A DNA stretch of 64,000 nt, from the NCBI RefSeq assembly GCF_965204195.1, contig NZ_OZ241975.1:2666001-2730000 (forward strand), given 5' to 3'. Within the stretch, counting starts at the first letter, position 1. Each line of letters starts with the position of its first letter. The notes under the pieces are model-generated. The model was not told the DNA's origin and ran no database searches. It saw only the letters and a program-made list of their open reading frames with translations. This DNA is from Poriferisodalis sp965204195. GTDB taxonomy: Bacteria; Actinomycetota; Acidimicrobiia; Acidimicrobiales; Poriferisodalaceae. This document shows positions 1 to 9,827 of the stretch, in pieces. A program made the position numbers and the translations under genes.

Positions 1-573
1 CTGGAACATCGCCAGGTCGTAGAGGTCGTACTTGCGGGCGATCAGCCGGCAGTACTCGTAGATCTCGTCGCCAGTGGCGTAGTGCCGGGATGGCACATAG
101 CCGGTCTCGTCCAGCAAGGGCAGGTAGTCGTACGACACGACGTCGCAGGCCACCCCCGGGTACCGGTTCCAGTACCAAGTGCCTCCGACATCGGCGCCCC
201 GCTCGACGATGCGGATGCTCTCTACGCCCTTCTGGCGCAACCGAGCCGAGGTCAGCAGTGCCGAGAACCCGCCGCCGATGAACAGCACCTCGACCTCGTC
301 GTGCACGGGCGCGCGCTCGATGCGTTCGCTCGCATACGGGTCTTCCTCGTAGCGGGCGAATTCGCCGACGAGGTCAGACGTGTAGATCTGCGTGCCCGGG
401 GGCCGGTAGCCCAGCCGCAGGTCGCGTTCTTCGGCGAACCGCGCCTTGATGTCGTCGTAGTACGACTGCGGCGGGCGGCCGTCGACATCACGGGAATAGT
501 CGAAGTTGAAGACGTTCTGCGGCTTGTCGGTCTTCTGCTTGTCGACCTTCTGCTTCCCGGTCTGCTGCGCCAC
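1..573 (-). CDS. Flavin-containing / Baeyer-Villiger monooxygenase, N-terminal part
   Basis: The gene runs off the left edge, so only the first 191 residues are present. GTG at 573 is chosen because GGGGAG lies about 6 nt upstream. After a Lys-rich N-terminus the protein has a Rossmann FAD-binding segment with GGGFSAL, then GTWYWNRYPGVACD, which is the pattern typical of Baeyer-Villiger monooxygenases and related class B flavin monooxygenases. The family uses NADPH and O2 to oxygenate ketones or heteroatoms. The extended N-terminus before the FAD fold resembles the cyclohexanone/steroid-type BVMOs. Substrate cannot be inferred, and the second (NADPH) domain lies outside the window. It is downstream of recA on the same strand. 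Confidence 0.82.
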   Translation of the reverse strand, partial: MAQQTGKQKVDKQKTDKPQNVFNFDYSRDVDGRPPQSYYDDIKARFAEERDLRLGYRPPGTQIYTSDLVGEFARYEEDPYASERIERAPVHDEVEVLFIGGGFSALLTSARLRQKGVESIRIVERGADVGGTWYWNRYPGVACDVVSYDYLPLLDETGYVPSRHYATGDEIYEYCRLIARKYDLYDLAMFQ

Positions 574-716
574 CTGACTCTCCCCGATCCGAGGCTCTTG
601 ATCCGAAACCGGATCGCCCCGCTCGCCTGCGACCGGATCAGGCTACGGCAACACCGTCATGCGGTGCCGGTTCGTCAGATGACCAGCGAGCGCCCGCAGT
701 TGGGCAGATCGGAGCG

Positions 717-1802
<1,086 letters not shown>

Positions 1803-1918
1803 GTCGTCCTCCTCGGACTCCCGTTCGGCCGCACCCGGTGTGCGATGCCGTCTTGGAGCACCGTAGAAGCGGGGTGTGACAACTCACGGGTGGTTTTCTG
1901 CCGTGCGCGAATGACAGA

Positions 1919-1948
1919 AATGTAGTTCCGAACATCAGTTCGTGTCAA
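1919..1948 (-). promoter_or_regulatory. recA promoter with LexA-type SOS box
   Basis: On the minus strand a consensus -35 TTGACA (1943-1948) and a -10 TACATT (1919-1924) are separated by exactly 18 bp. Inside that spacer lies GAAC-N4-GTTC at 1930-1941, with the palindrome extended to CGAAC/GTTCG (1929-1942). This is the LexA operator consensus of Gram-positive bacteria and Actinobacteria. A repressor bound there would block polymerase directly. The start codon is 116 bp downstream of the -10. Confidence 0.88.
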
Positions 1949-2020
1949 GCCTTGAGCCGCCGTGTGCCGAGCGGCGGCGAGCACGCCATCGTGTCGCGCA
2001 CATGTGGCACGCTGCGACCC

Positions 2021-2905
2021 ATGAGCCCCCCTGCTGAGAAATCCGCTGCGATGACCGACAACGACTTCGAGCTGCTGCACATCGAGCGCGACGCGGGTGT
2101 CGTGTTCGCCACCATCGACGCCCCGCCGATCAACGTGATGACGCCGACGCTGTTCCGCGAGCTCGCGAAGTTCAGCGTTCACGTCGCCGATGACGACTCG
2201 GTGCGGGTGGTGGTGCTCCGCAGCGACAACCCGGATTTCTTCATCGCCCACTTCGACGTGACGGCGATCCTGGGCTACCCGACCGATGGTCCCGCCGAAC
2301 GACCCACGGAACACGTCGGGTTCCACGCCATGTGCGAGACGTACCGCACGATGCCCAAAGCCACCATTGTCGAGATCGGCGGACGAGTCGGCGGCGGAGG
2401 CAGCGAGCTGTCGATGTCGTGCGACATGCGCTTCGGCGCGCTCGACCGCACGGTCATCAACCAGATGGAAGTGCCGATCGGCATCCTGCCCGGCGGCACC
2501 GGCACGCAGCGGCTCCCCCGTCTGGTCGGGCGCGGCCGCGCCATGGAGGTGATCCTGGGCGGCGTCGACATCGGTGCGCAGACGGCCGAACAATGGGGCT
2601 ACCTCAACCGTGCACTGCCCGCCGACGAGCTGCGGCCGTTTGTCACCGAGCTGGCGTACCGCATCGCGAAGTTCCCGCCCCAGGCCGTCGCACTGGCCAA
2701 GCAGGCCGTCAACGCCGCCGACGAACTCCCCCTCAGGGACGGATTGTTCGAGGAGCGGTACCTCTTCCAGCGGCTCCTGCGCACGCCGGAGGCGCAGCCC
2801 GCCATGGAGCAGTTCATTGAACTGGGTGGCCAGACGCACGACGGCGAGATGCGCGTGGGCGATCTCGTCGCCGACATCAGCACCGGCGACGGCACAGACG
2901 GCTGA
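2021..2905 (+). CDS. Enoyl-CoA hydratase/isomerase (crotonase family)
   Basis: A crotonase-fold protein of about 294 residues. Both catalytic glutamates of enoyl-CoA hydratases appear to be kept: one in GGGGSELSMSCDM, where the GGG loop also makes the oxyanion hole, and one in QMEVPIGILPGGTGTQRL. The family hydrates trans-2-enoyl-CoA in beta-oxidation or acts on related acyl-CoA substrates. The start is uncertain: ATG 2021 and ATG 2051 are both plausible, neither with a good ribosome site, and the frame is open back to 1952. The MFS transporter begins 11 bp after the stop, so the two are probably co-transcribed. Confidence 0.88.
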   Translation: MSPPAEKSAAMTDNDFELLHIERDAGVVFATIDAPPINVMTPTLFRELAKFSVHVADDDSVRVVVLRSDNPDFFIAHFDVTAILGYPTDGPAERPTEHVGFHAMCETYRTMPKATIVEIGGRVGGGGSELSMSCDMRFGALDRTVINQMEVPIGILPGGTGTQRLPRLVGRGRAMEVILGGVDIGAQTAEQWGYLNRALPADELRPFVTELAYRIAKFPPQAVALAKQAVNAADELPLRDGLFEERYLFQRLLRTPEAQPAMEQFIELGGQTHDGEMRVGDLVADISTGDGTDG

Positions 2906-2916
2906 ATTCCATTCCT

Positions 2917-4221
2917 GTGGCAGGTGCCGCTCCCCCGCTCGCGAGCCAGCCTGAGCTGATCGACTCGTGGCGCGCCTGGCTGGTGGCGGTCGGCGCCGGC
3001 CTGTCGTGCGGCGTGGCCTTCGGCACCATCTACACGTTCGGCGCGTTCATCGAGTCGATGTCTGCGGAGTTCGGGACCGGCCAGGGTGGCACGTCGGTGA
3101 TGATCGGGATCGCCACGCTCCTGTTCTTCAGCACCGGGATCATCTCGGGCCCGCTGCTGCATCGCCTGGGCCCGCGGCCGCTGCTGGCGGTGGGCGGCGC
3201 GATGTTCGTGGCTGGCTTGGTTTTGACCTCAACGGTGTCGCAGATCTCGCACGGCTACGTCGTGTACGGCATCGGCTGCGGCTTCGGAGCGGGCCTGTTC
3301 GTCTCGCCGCTGTTCGCAACCGCAGCGTCATGGTTCCTGCGACACCGGGCAGTGTCTCAAGGGTTGGTCGCGACCGGGCCCGGCCTGGGCACCATGTTCT
3401 TGGTACCGCTCGCTGAGCGCATGATCGACAACCTGGGCTGGCGCGAGACCTTCCGGTGGCTGGCCGTCATCGGAGCGATCACCTTCATCGTGTGCCTCGT
3501 GCTGGTGCGGCGCACGCCGATCGTCGCAACTGCTCATCCGCGCGAGCACGTTCGCCGCGTCTGCCGCACGAAGGCGTTCTGGCTGCTGACGATCGGCTCC
3601 GCGCTGTTCGCGGTGCCGGTGATCGGCTCGCTCGCCGCCATCATCCCCTTCGCCCGATCGGTCGGCATCAGCGCCAGCGCGGCAGCATGGCTGCTCTCGG
3701 TCGTCGGCGGGGCGAGCATCGTCGGGCGCCTGCTGCTGACCAGCTTCGCCCGGGCCCTCGGGTCGGTGCGCTTGCTGACGATCTCGTTCGGGATGCTGCC
3801 GATCGCGTACGTGATCTGGTTCTTCGCATCCGACCGCTACTGGCAGATCGTGGTGTTCGCCGTGTTGCTGGGCGTCGGCTATGGCGGCTTCGTCGCGCTG
3901 CAGGGCGATGTCACGCCGCACCTGTTCGGCGTCGCCGGCATCGGGTCGGTGCTGGGCCGACTGTTCTTCTGCTACGGCATCGGCAGCATGGTGGGCCCGA
4001 TCCTGATGCTCACCATGCAGGAACAAACCGGCGGGACGCTCGTGCCCATCGCCGTCGTGGCGGTGTTCGCCTTGGCGGGGACGCTGGTCATCTCGAGACT
4101 GACCCGCGACCCGGTGCCGCTCGAGCCTCCCGACGCGGCACCGGCACTCCGTCTGCCCTTGCATCTGTCCCCGCCCAGCGTCTGGGTGCCGGTGCCGGCG
4201 AGCAGTGACATCGCCCGCTGA
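2917..4221 (+). CDS. MFS transporter, monocarboxylate/oxalate-formate type
   Basis: A 434-residue polytopic protein with about 12 hydrophobic segments and the two-half layout of the major facilitator superfamily, with a central cytoplasmic loop near residue 190. The first helix (AWLVAVGAGLSCGVAFGTIYTFG) and the LLHRLGPRPLLAVGG loop resemble the monocarboxylate/oxalate-formate antiporter branch. Start is GTG. It sits between an enoyl-CoA hydratase and a CoA-transferase on the same strand, which suggests uptake of an organic acid that is then activated to a CoA thioester. Substrate unknown. Confidence 0.82.
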   Translation: MAGAAPPLASQPELIDSWRAWLVAVGAGLSCGVAFGTIYTFGAFIESMSAEFGTGQGGTSVMIGIATLLFFSTGIISGPLLHRLGPRPLLAVGGAMFVAGLVLTSTVSQISHGYVVYGIGCGFGAGLFVSPLFATAASWFLRHRAVSQGLVATGPGLGTMFLVPLAERMIDNLGWRETFRWLAVIGAITFIVCLVLVRRTPIVATAHPREHVRRVCRTKAFWLLTIGSALFAVPVIGSLAAIIPFARSVGISASAAAWLLSVVGGASIVGRLLLTSFARALGSVRLLTISFGMLPIAYVIWFFASDRYWQIVVFAVLLGVGYGGFVALQGDVTPHLFGVAGIGSVLGRLFFCYGIGSMVGPILMLTMQEQTGGTLVPIAVVAVFALAGTLVISRLTRDPVPLEPPDAAPALRLPLHLSPPSVWVPVPASSDIAR

Positions 4222-4288
4222 GAGCGGGCAGCGGCACCGGCCGCTGAAGGCGGGCAACGAGCGCTGCGCGGCTTTATCGTCGTGCGCC

Positions 4289-5533
4289 GTGGAACGACCG
4301 CTCGAAGACGTGCTCGTGCTGGATCTGACCCGCGCCGTGGCGGGGCCGATCACCGGTCGCCTGCTGGCCGATCTGGGCGCCCGCGTGGTGAAGATCGAGC
4401 CTCCTGATGCCGACCTCACCAGGTTCATCGTTCCCAACGTCGACGGGTTCTCGCCCTACTTCGCCCAGTTCAACGTCGGCAAGGAATGCGTCTCGCTCGA
4501 CCTGACCCAGCCCGCCGGCCGCGACGTGCTGCTGTCGATGGTCCCCAAGGCCGACATCGTGCTGGAGAACTACCGACCGGGAGTGCTCGACAAGCTGGGG
4601 CTGGGCTACGACGTGCTCAGCGAGATCAACCCCGGAATCATCGTGGCCTCGGTTTCGGGTTGGGGGCACGGCAACAGCCGCAGCGGCCGGGGAGCGTTCG
4701 CGTCGGTGCTGCACGCCGAGGCCGGCGTGACCGAGATGGTCTCCCGGCGGCGGGGCGGCGACGCCTACCGCAACGACCCGATGTCGCACGCCGACACCTA
4801 CACCGGGCTGCATGCTCTGGGCGCCGTTCTGGCGGCGCTCCACATGCGCGTGCGGACCGGGCGCGGCCAGACCGTCGAGGTGTCCATGGCCGAGAGCACG
4901 CTCATGTGCAACGACCAGGCCGCGACCGACCTGACCGGCCAGGATCCGATGATCGGTTTCAAGGGCGGGCAGAACTGGGCGGCGGTGTACGCGCTGTCAA
5001 ACGGCCGGCACGTCACCGTGACACTCGATCTGACCGCCAACTTCGGCTTCAAGGTGATCGCGGCAGCGATGAACCGGCCAGATCTGCGCGACGACCCGCG
5101 TTTCGCCCGCATTGAGGATCGCGTCGTGCATCGCGACGAGATCGAAGCCATCTTCGGCGAATGGGTGAGCCAGTTCGACAGTGCGGAAGCAGTCGAGGCG
5201 GCGATCGGCGTGAAGTCGGTGATGGCAGCAGAGGTGCGCACCGTGGCCGAGCTGGCTGCAACCGACTGGGCAGCCGAGCGCGGTGCGTTCGTTGACATCG
5301 TGGGGGGCGAAGCCGCCGCACCGATGACCGTTCCGCAATCGCCGTGGCGGTTCAGGGCAGCCGATGCAGGCGTGGCGCCGGGAGCCGTCGCCGGTGACCG
5401 GGGTCAGCACAATCGCGAGGTGTTGCGCGAGCTCGCCGGCCTCGACGACAGAGCGATCGATGCGCTCGAAGACCAGGGCATCGTGTCTGCCGGCGAAGCA
5501 ATCCGCCGCCCGAGCCTCCCCCGGCGCAGCTGA
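4289..5533 (+). CDS. Family III CoA-transferase (CaiB/BaiF)
   Basis: A 414-residue CaiB/BaiF protein beginning PLEDVLVLDLTRAVAGPITG, the family's N-terminal signature. The catalytic aspartate that forms the aspartyl-CoA thioester intermediate is in the segment NDPMSHADTYTGLHA. These enzymes move CoA between carboxylic acids, for example oxalate/formate or carnitine. GTG 4289 fits the family N-terminus best; an upstream in-frame ATG at 4205 would overlap the transporter by 17 bp and add 28 non-conserved residues. It probably forms an operon with the preceding transporter and hydratase. Confidence 0.87.
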   Translation: MERPLEDVLVLDLTRAVAGPITGRLLADLGARVVKIEPPDADLTRFIVPNVDGFSPYFAQFNVGKECVSLDLTQPAGRDVLLSMVPKADIVLENYRPGVLDKLGLGYDVLSEINPGIIVASVSGWGHGNSRSGRGAFASVLHAEAGVTEMVSRRRGGDAYRNDPMSHADTYTGLHALGAVLAALHMRVRTGRGQTVEVSMAESTLMCNDQAATDLTGQDPMIGFKGGQNWAAVYALSNGRHVTVTLDLTANFGFKVIAAAMNRPDLRDDPRFARIEDRVVHRDEIEAIFGEWVSQFDSAEAVEAAIGVKSVMAAEVRTVAELAATDWAAERGAFVDIVGGEAAAPMTVPQSPWRFRAADAGVAPGAVAGDRGQHNREVLRELAGLDDRAIDALEDQGIVSAGEAIRRPSLPRRS

Positions 5534-5694
5534 CCCGCCATTCGACTGGCACACGCGCAAGACCCGACCGCTCACCGTCCGGAGAGGAGCCGGGTCCACT
5601 TCCTCGGGCTACTGCCCTCGGCCGTTCCAGTCTCGCCTAATCCCTCGCTGCCTGCAAGGAAATTCGCCTCATTGCTCCCGAGACCGCGTGTCGC

Positions 5695-6546
5695 TTACGA
5701 GAGAATCGTCGAGCCGATGTGGTCGACGAAGGCGGCGACTTCGTCGATCGTCTGACCGTTGGGCAGCAGCACGAGGCGGTCCACGCCCATCTCGGCGAAG
5801 CGCTCGACCATCTCCGGTGTCGGGCGCACTCGTGGCGTGACCGTGATCTCAAGCCTGCCGAGCTCGGCGGGGCGGTCGTAGCGGGCACCGGCTTCTGACA
5901 GGCCGTCGATACAGCGCTGCGTGGCGTCGTAGTCGAGCGCGAACCCGTACCAGCCCTCGCTCATCGTGACCGAGCGGCGGTATGCAGGTGCGGTGTGGCC
6001 GCCCATCACCACCGGCGGACCCGGCCGCTGGACCGGCCTCGGACGAGCCTGCACGTTCGAGAACTTCACGAACTCACCGTCGTAGGCAGGCTCGTCCATC
6101 GACCAGATGGCCCGCATGGCCTCGATGTACTCCTCGGTGCGGCGGGCACGGTCTTCCATCGGGATGCCCAGCGCCTCGAACTCGGGACCGAGGTAACCGA
6201 CGCCCACGCCGAATAGCAGGCGGCCGCCCGACAGCACATCCACACTGGCGAGCTCCTTGGCCAGCACCAACGGGTTGCGCTGGGGAACGATGATGATGCC
6301 GGTGCCCAGCTTGATCTCGCTGGTGAGCGCGGCGACATATGCGAGGGCGACCGCGGGGTCGAGCATCGGATGCAACGGCGGCAGCGGCGACGGCGGCGCC
6401 TGCGGGTCGGGCAGCACCACGTGCTCCCCCGTCCACACCGACTCGAAGCCGGCTTGCTCGGCGGCCACGGCAATGCGCCCGGCGCCCTCAGCGCCGGCTG
6501 CATCGCCCAGCGCCCCCATGTTGATCTGAAACAGACCGATCTTCAT
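5695..6546 (-). CDS. LLM-class F420-dependent oxidoreductase
   Basis: A 283-residue luciferase-like monooxygenase (TIM-barrel flavin/F420 family). The start MKIGLFQINMG, AEQAGFESVWTGEHV, the LGTGIIIVPQRNPLVLAKELASVDVLSGGRL strand-helix and the GGHTAPAYRRS phosphate-binding region are typical. Family members in F420-producing actinobacteria transfer hydride between F420H2 and varied substrates; flavin use cannot be excluded. It is one of three LLM paralogues in this window, with a second immediately upstream on the same strand (50 bp gap). Substrate unknown. Confidence 0.85.
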   Translation of the reverse strand: MKIGLFQINMGALGDAAGAEGAGRIAVAAEQAGFESVWTGEHVVLPDPQAPPSPLPPLHPMLDPAVALAYVAALTSEIKLGTGIIIVPQRNPLVLAKELASVDVLSGGRLLFGVGVGYLGPEFEALGIPMEDRARRTEEYIEAMRAIWSMDEPAYDGEFVKFSNVQARPRPVQRPGPPVVMGGHTAPAYRRSVTMSEGWYGFALDYDATQRCIDGLSEAGARYDRPAELGRLEITVTPRVRPTPEMVERFAEMGVDRLVLLPNGQTIDEVAAFVDHIGSTILS

Positions 6547-6595
6547 CTCGTTCTCCCGTTGTCGGAGTGTCGTGTGGTGTGGTGTTGCGCTGCCG

Positions 6596-7498
6596 TCAGC
6601 GGAAGTTGGGTGCTACCTCGTTGATGAACAGGTCCATGGAGTGCTTCTTGGCATCCATGGGGCCGAAGGTGAAGTCGGGGATGATCAGCTCGTCGACGCC
6701 GACCTGCCGGTACTGCTCGACGACCTCGCTGACCTCGTCGGGAGTGCCGACGATGGTGGCCCGGCCCAGGTCCATGGACCGGAATCGATCCAGCTTCGCC
6801 GAGTCCTCATTGATGAACAGCAGCGCGCACGCCGACCGGCTGATCTCGCCAGGGTCGCGGCCGATCGCCTCGCAGTGCCCGTCGAGCACGCTGCACAGTT
6901 CGGCGATGTCGTCGGGCATGCCCCAGTAGTTCCATTCGGTGGCCCAGCGGGCAGTGGTCCGCAGCGTGCGCTTCCGACCGCCGCCGCCGATCAGCAGCGG
7001 GACCGGCGACTGCACCGGCTTGGGATCGAGCGGTGCCCCGGCCACCGTGTAGTGCTCGCCGTCGAAGTTCGTGCGTGTGTTGCCGAGCAGCGAGCTGATG
7101 ATCTCGACGGCCTCGTCGAAGCGATCCATGCGGCTGCGCAGCGTGCCGAAATCGAATCCGTAGGCCTCGTGCTCGTTCTCCTGCCATCCGGCGCCGATGC
7201 CCAGCACCACCCGGCCGCCCGACAGGTGGTCAATAGTGGTGGCGATCTTGGCCGTCAGCGCCGGGTTGCGGTACGTGTTGCCGGCCACGAGCGGGCCCAG
7301 ACGCACCCGGGGCACGGCCACGGCGAGCGCCGCAAGCACCGACCACGCCTCGTGGACCGGCTGGTCCACGTTCTCCTCGTTGGGCATGAAGTGGTCGGCG
7401 AACCACAGCCCGTCCCAGCCGGTGGCCTCGGCGTGCTGGCAGCACTCGATGACCGCCGAGGTCTCTTGGTCGTTCTTCGTCCAGAATCCGAATCGCAT
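6596..7498 (-). CDS. LLM-class F420-dependent oxidoreductase
   Basis: A 300-residue LLM-family enzyme with MRFGFWTKNDQ at the N-terminus, HAEATGWDGLWFADHFMPN, the conserved ATTIDHLSGGRVVLGIGAGW segment and a LLIGGGGRKRTLRTTARWA ligand-binding loop close to the TIGR03560-type F420 subgroup. It is likely a soluble, F420-linked oxidoreductase. It lies 50 bp upstream of the other minus-strand LLM gene and downstream of cinA, so transcription through all three is possible. The ATG has no strong ribosome site. Confidence 0.85.
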   Translation of the reverse strand: MRFGFWTKNDQETSAVIECCQHAEATGWDGLWFADHFMPNEENVDQPVHEAWSVLAALAVAVPRVRLGPLVAGNTYRNPALTAKIATTIDHLSGGRVVLGIGAGWQENEHEAYGFDFGTLRSRMDRFDEAVEIISSLLGNTRTNFDGEHYTVAGAPLDPKPVQSPVPLLIGGGGRKRTLRTTARWATEWNYWGMPDDIAELCSVLDGHCEAIGRDPGEISRSACALLFINEDSAKLDRFRSMDLGRATIVGTPDEVSEVVEQYRQVGVDELIIPDFTFGPMDAKKHSMDLFINEVAPNFR

Positions 7499-7594
7499 CG
7501 GGACAGCCTGCCACCCAGAGTTCGCGTTCGTGGGATGTCGGAGTGGCCGTCCGTAGGTCGCTCAAACCGGGGTTTCGCTTCTTGGCTCAGCTTC

Positions 7595-9061
7595 CTAGCG
7601 GCGGCCGGTGAGTATGAGGCGCAGCAGGTTGAGCGCCGAGATGGCGCTGTAGTCGGCGAGGCGCTCACGGTCGCCGGGCAGGCGGATCTCGTCGGCCTTG
7701 TCGCGGTGAGCGATTGCCGGAATGTCGCCGCGCGCCGGCTGCGCCGAGATCGACACGGCCAGGAACGCCGTGCCGAAGGGATGCTCGGGTGTGGCGGCGG
7801 CGCGGTCTTCGATCGCCGTGACGGCGAGGCCCACGCTGGCTCCGGTGCGCAGGCGGGCCGCTCGGGCAAGGGCCTCGGCGCCAGCGGCCGACGCGAGCGG
7901 CGGAACGAGATCGTCGCCCATCGGCGACACCGTCGACGAGCCGGCATGCAGCAGGTACTCCGTCAGGTGCTCTGAGCGGGCCACGATGCCGCCCGCGAAA
8001 GTGCGCGGACCGGTCCCGCCGTCGGACTGGTCGGTGTCGGCGCCAGGCGCGAGCCCGGGATCGCCCAGCTTGGCCCCGCCCGGCGCCCGGCCAGCACGCA
8101 TCGCAGCCTCCGCCGACGACAGGCGGTTGGCCATCCGCCCACCGGTGATCGTCTCGGCGACACCGAGCGTCAAGCCCAGCCGGCCCAGCTCGGCGAGCAC
8201 CGCCGTCTCCATGTTGTCGTCGTCGTAGGCGAAAACCAGGTCGCCGAGCAGCGGCTCGAGCACCGCCTGCTCGGCCTCGATCAGGCGCCACGCTTCGGCC
8301 GAGTCGGCGCCCTTGGCGGTGATCCGCACCTTGATGCCCTCGATGCCGCTGGCCAGGAACGCCAGCGTCGGGTTGCCGGCCTCGTCCAGCTCGTCGATGC
8401 GACCGGCCAGCATCTCCGCTAGGCCCGACTCGCTCTGGCCCCAAGTGCGCAGCACCCGGCTCTCGATGGTTGCGCTGACGCCGGCGCGCCGCTGCAGGTC
8501 GCCCAGCACGGTGCCGTTCATCATCTCGCGCATCTCATACGGCACACCGGGCACCACGTACACCACCCGGTCGAGAACCTCCGCGCCTGCTGGCGGCTCA
8601 GCGCCGGGCCCGACGGCGCCGACGCCCTGCACCCAGCGGATCGGTGCCACCAGGCCGGGCGCGGTGCCGGGCTGCTGCGGGATCGGCGACGCGCCGACTG
8701 GCACCATGGCCTGGCGCAGGTTGTTCTCGGGCATCGGGCGGCTGCGGCTGGCGAACATGGCCCGGATCCGCTCCGCGATGCGCTCGTCGAGCACCAGCTC
8801 GACCCCCATCACCGACGCCAGCACCTCGCGGGTGATGTCGTCTTGGGTGGGTCCCAAGCCGCCGCACACGATGACAGCGTCGCTGCGGTCGAGCGCCAGC
8901 CGGAACGCATCCTCGATGCGGTCCCAGTTGTCCCCCACCTTGGTCTGGTAGTGGCTGTCGATGCCGGCCAGAGCGAGCTGCTCGCCCATCCACGAGGAGT
9001 TCGTGTCGACGATCTGGCCCAGCAATAATTCGGTGCCCACTGCGACGATCTCTGTCTTCAC
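7595..9061 (-). CDS. cinA: CinA-like protein (competence/damage-inducible, PncC domain)
   Basis: A 488-residue CinA homologue: an N-terminal MoaB/MogA-like (COG1058) domain starting VKTEIVAVGTELLLGQIVDTNSSW with GGLGPTQDD, then a C-terminal PncC-type nicotinamide-nucleotide amidohydrolase domain (AETITGGRMANRLSSAE). CinA proteins take part in pyridine nucleotide recycling. The start is the GTG at 9061, since upstream sequence is not conserved. The protein is longer than usual (~410-430) because of Gly/Pro/Ala-rich inserts, notably about 35 residues after ITGGRMANRLSSAE. It follows pgsA by 34 bp, an order widely conserved in actinobacteria, where recA normally comes next. Confidence 0.9.
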   Translation of the reverse strand: MKTEIVAVGTELLLGQIVDTNSSWMGEQLALAGIDSHYQTKVGDNWDRIEDAFRLALDRSDAVIVCGGLGPTQDDITREVLASVMGVELVLDERIAERIRAMFASRSRPMPENNLRQAMVPVGASPIPQQPGTAPGLVAPIRWVQGVGAVGPGAEPPAGAEVLDRVVYVVPGVPYEMREMMNGTVLGDLQRRAGVSATIESRVLRTWGQSESGLAEMLAGRIDELDEAGNPTLAFLASGIEGIKVRITAKGADSAEAWRLIEAEQAVLEPLLGDLVFAYDDDNMETAVLAELGRLGLTLGVAETITGGRMANRLSSAEAAMRAGRAPGGAKLGDPGLAPGADTDQSDGGTGPRTFAGGIVARSEHLTEYLLHAGSSTVSPMGDDLVPPLASAAGAEALARAARLRTGASVGLAVTAIEDRAAATPEHPFGTAFLAVSISAQPARGDIPAIAHRDKADEIRLPGDRERLADYSAISALNLLRLILTGRR

Positions 9062-9095
9062 AAGCCGTGACCCTAGGGGCAGAGGCTGGCGCGGT

Positions 9096-9698
9096 TCAGC
9101 CGGAAGTGTCGTCGCCGAGCTGCGCGGCCGCCACGCCACGAGCCGACCGCAGGTACGACCAGCCGGTCCACGCAGTAAGCGCCACCGCCAGCCATAGCGT
9201 GAGCGTGGCGACCCAGTGGGCGTTCGTGGCCAGCGGCGGCATGACGGCGAAGCCGATTGCCCAGAGCTGGACGAACGTCTTCCACTTGGCGAGCTTGGTC
9301 GCCGGCACCGTGATGCCTTGGCGGCCGGCACGTGACCGGTAGGCGCTGATCAGCAGCTCCCGTGCCGCGATGACGATCACCGGGACAGCGTGGAATTGGC
9401 CGTTCCACACGAGCGCCGCCATGCCGCCAAGCACCAGCACCTTGTCGGCCAGCGGGTCCAGGAACGCGCCCGCACGCGTCGTGCCGTGTCGGCGGGCCAG
9501 CCAGCCGTCGAGGTAGTCGGTCATGGCGATGGCGAAACCGACGACGAACGTGGACCAGCGGGCCTCGTCGGTCCGCACGATCATCCAGATGAACACGGGC
9601 GAGGCCGCAATCCGGGCGACCGTCACCAAGTTGGCCGGCGTCGCCAGCGCCGTCGGCCCGAACGCCGGGGGCGCGTCCTCCCCATCCGGAACCGCCAT
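9096..9698 (-). CDS. pgsA: CDP-diacylglycerol-glycerol-3-phosphate 3-phosphatidyltransferase
   Basis: A 200-residue membrane protein with the full CDP-alcohol phosphotransferase motif: D61, D64, G65, A68, R69, G77, D81, D85 (TDYLDGWLARRHGTT followed by GAFLDPLADK). It makes phosphatidylglycerophosphate from CDP-diacylglycerol and glycerol-3-phosphate, the committed step to phosphatidylglycerol and cardiolipin, in the cytoplasmic membrane. About five to six hydrophobic helices are visible. PgsA is preferred over related CDP-alcohol transferases because of the neighbouring cinA and the length. It is transcribed with cinA and diverges from the aminotransferase gene upstream. Confidence 0.9.
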   Translation of the reverse strand: MAVPDGEDAPPAFGPTALATPANLVTVARIAASPVFIWMIVRTDEARWSTFVVGFAIAMTDYLDGWLARRHGTTRAGAFLDPLADKVLVLGGMAALVWNGQFHAVPVIVIAARELLISAYRSRAGRQGITVPATKLAKWKTFVQLWAIGFAVMPPLATNAHWVATLTLWLAVALTAWTGWSYLRSARGVAAAQLGDDTSG

Positions 9699-9827
9699 TG
9701 CCCAGCGAGGTTACGCGCGCCGACCATCAACGGCGCCCCCTCAATGGACGCTGCGACTCCGCCGCGACCGACTGGGATCAGCAGCGGCTCCCGAAGCCCG
9801 GCACGGCGGTCCATCTAGTATCGGCAC

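Noticed and set aside
647..668. Hairpin after recA as a terminator
   Set aside because: Only 5 bp plus a bulged 2-bp extension; too weak to call.
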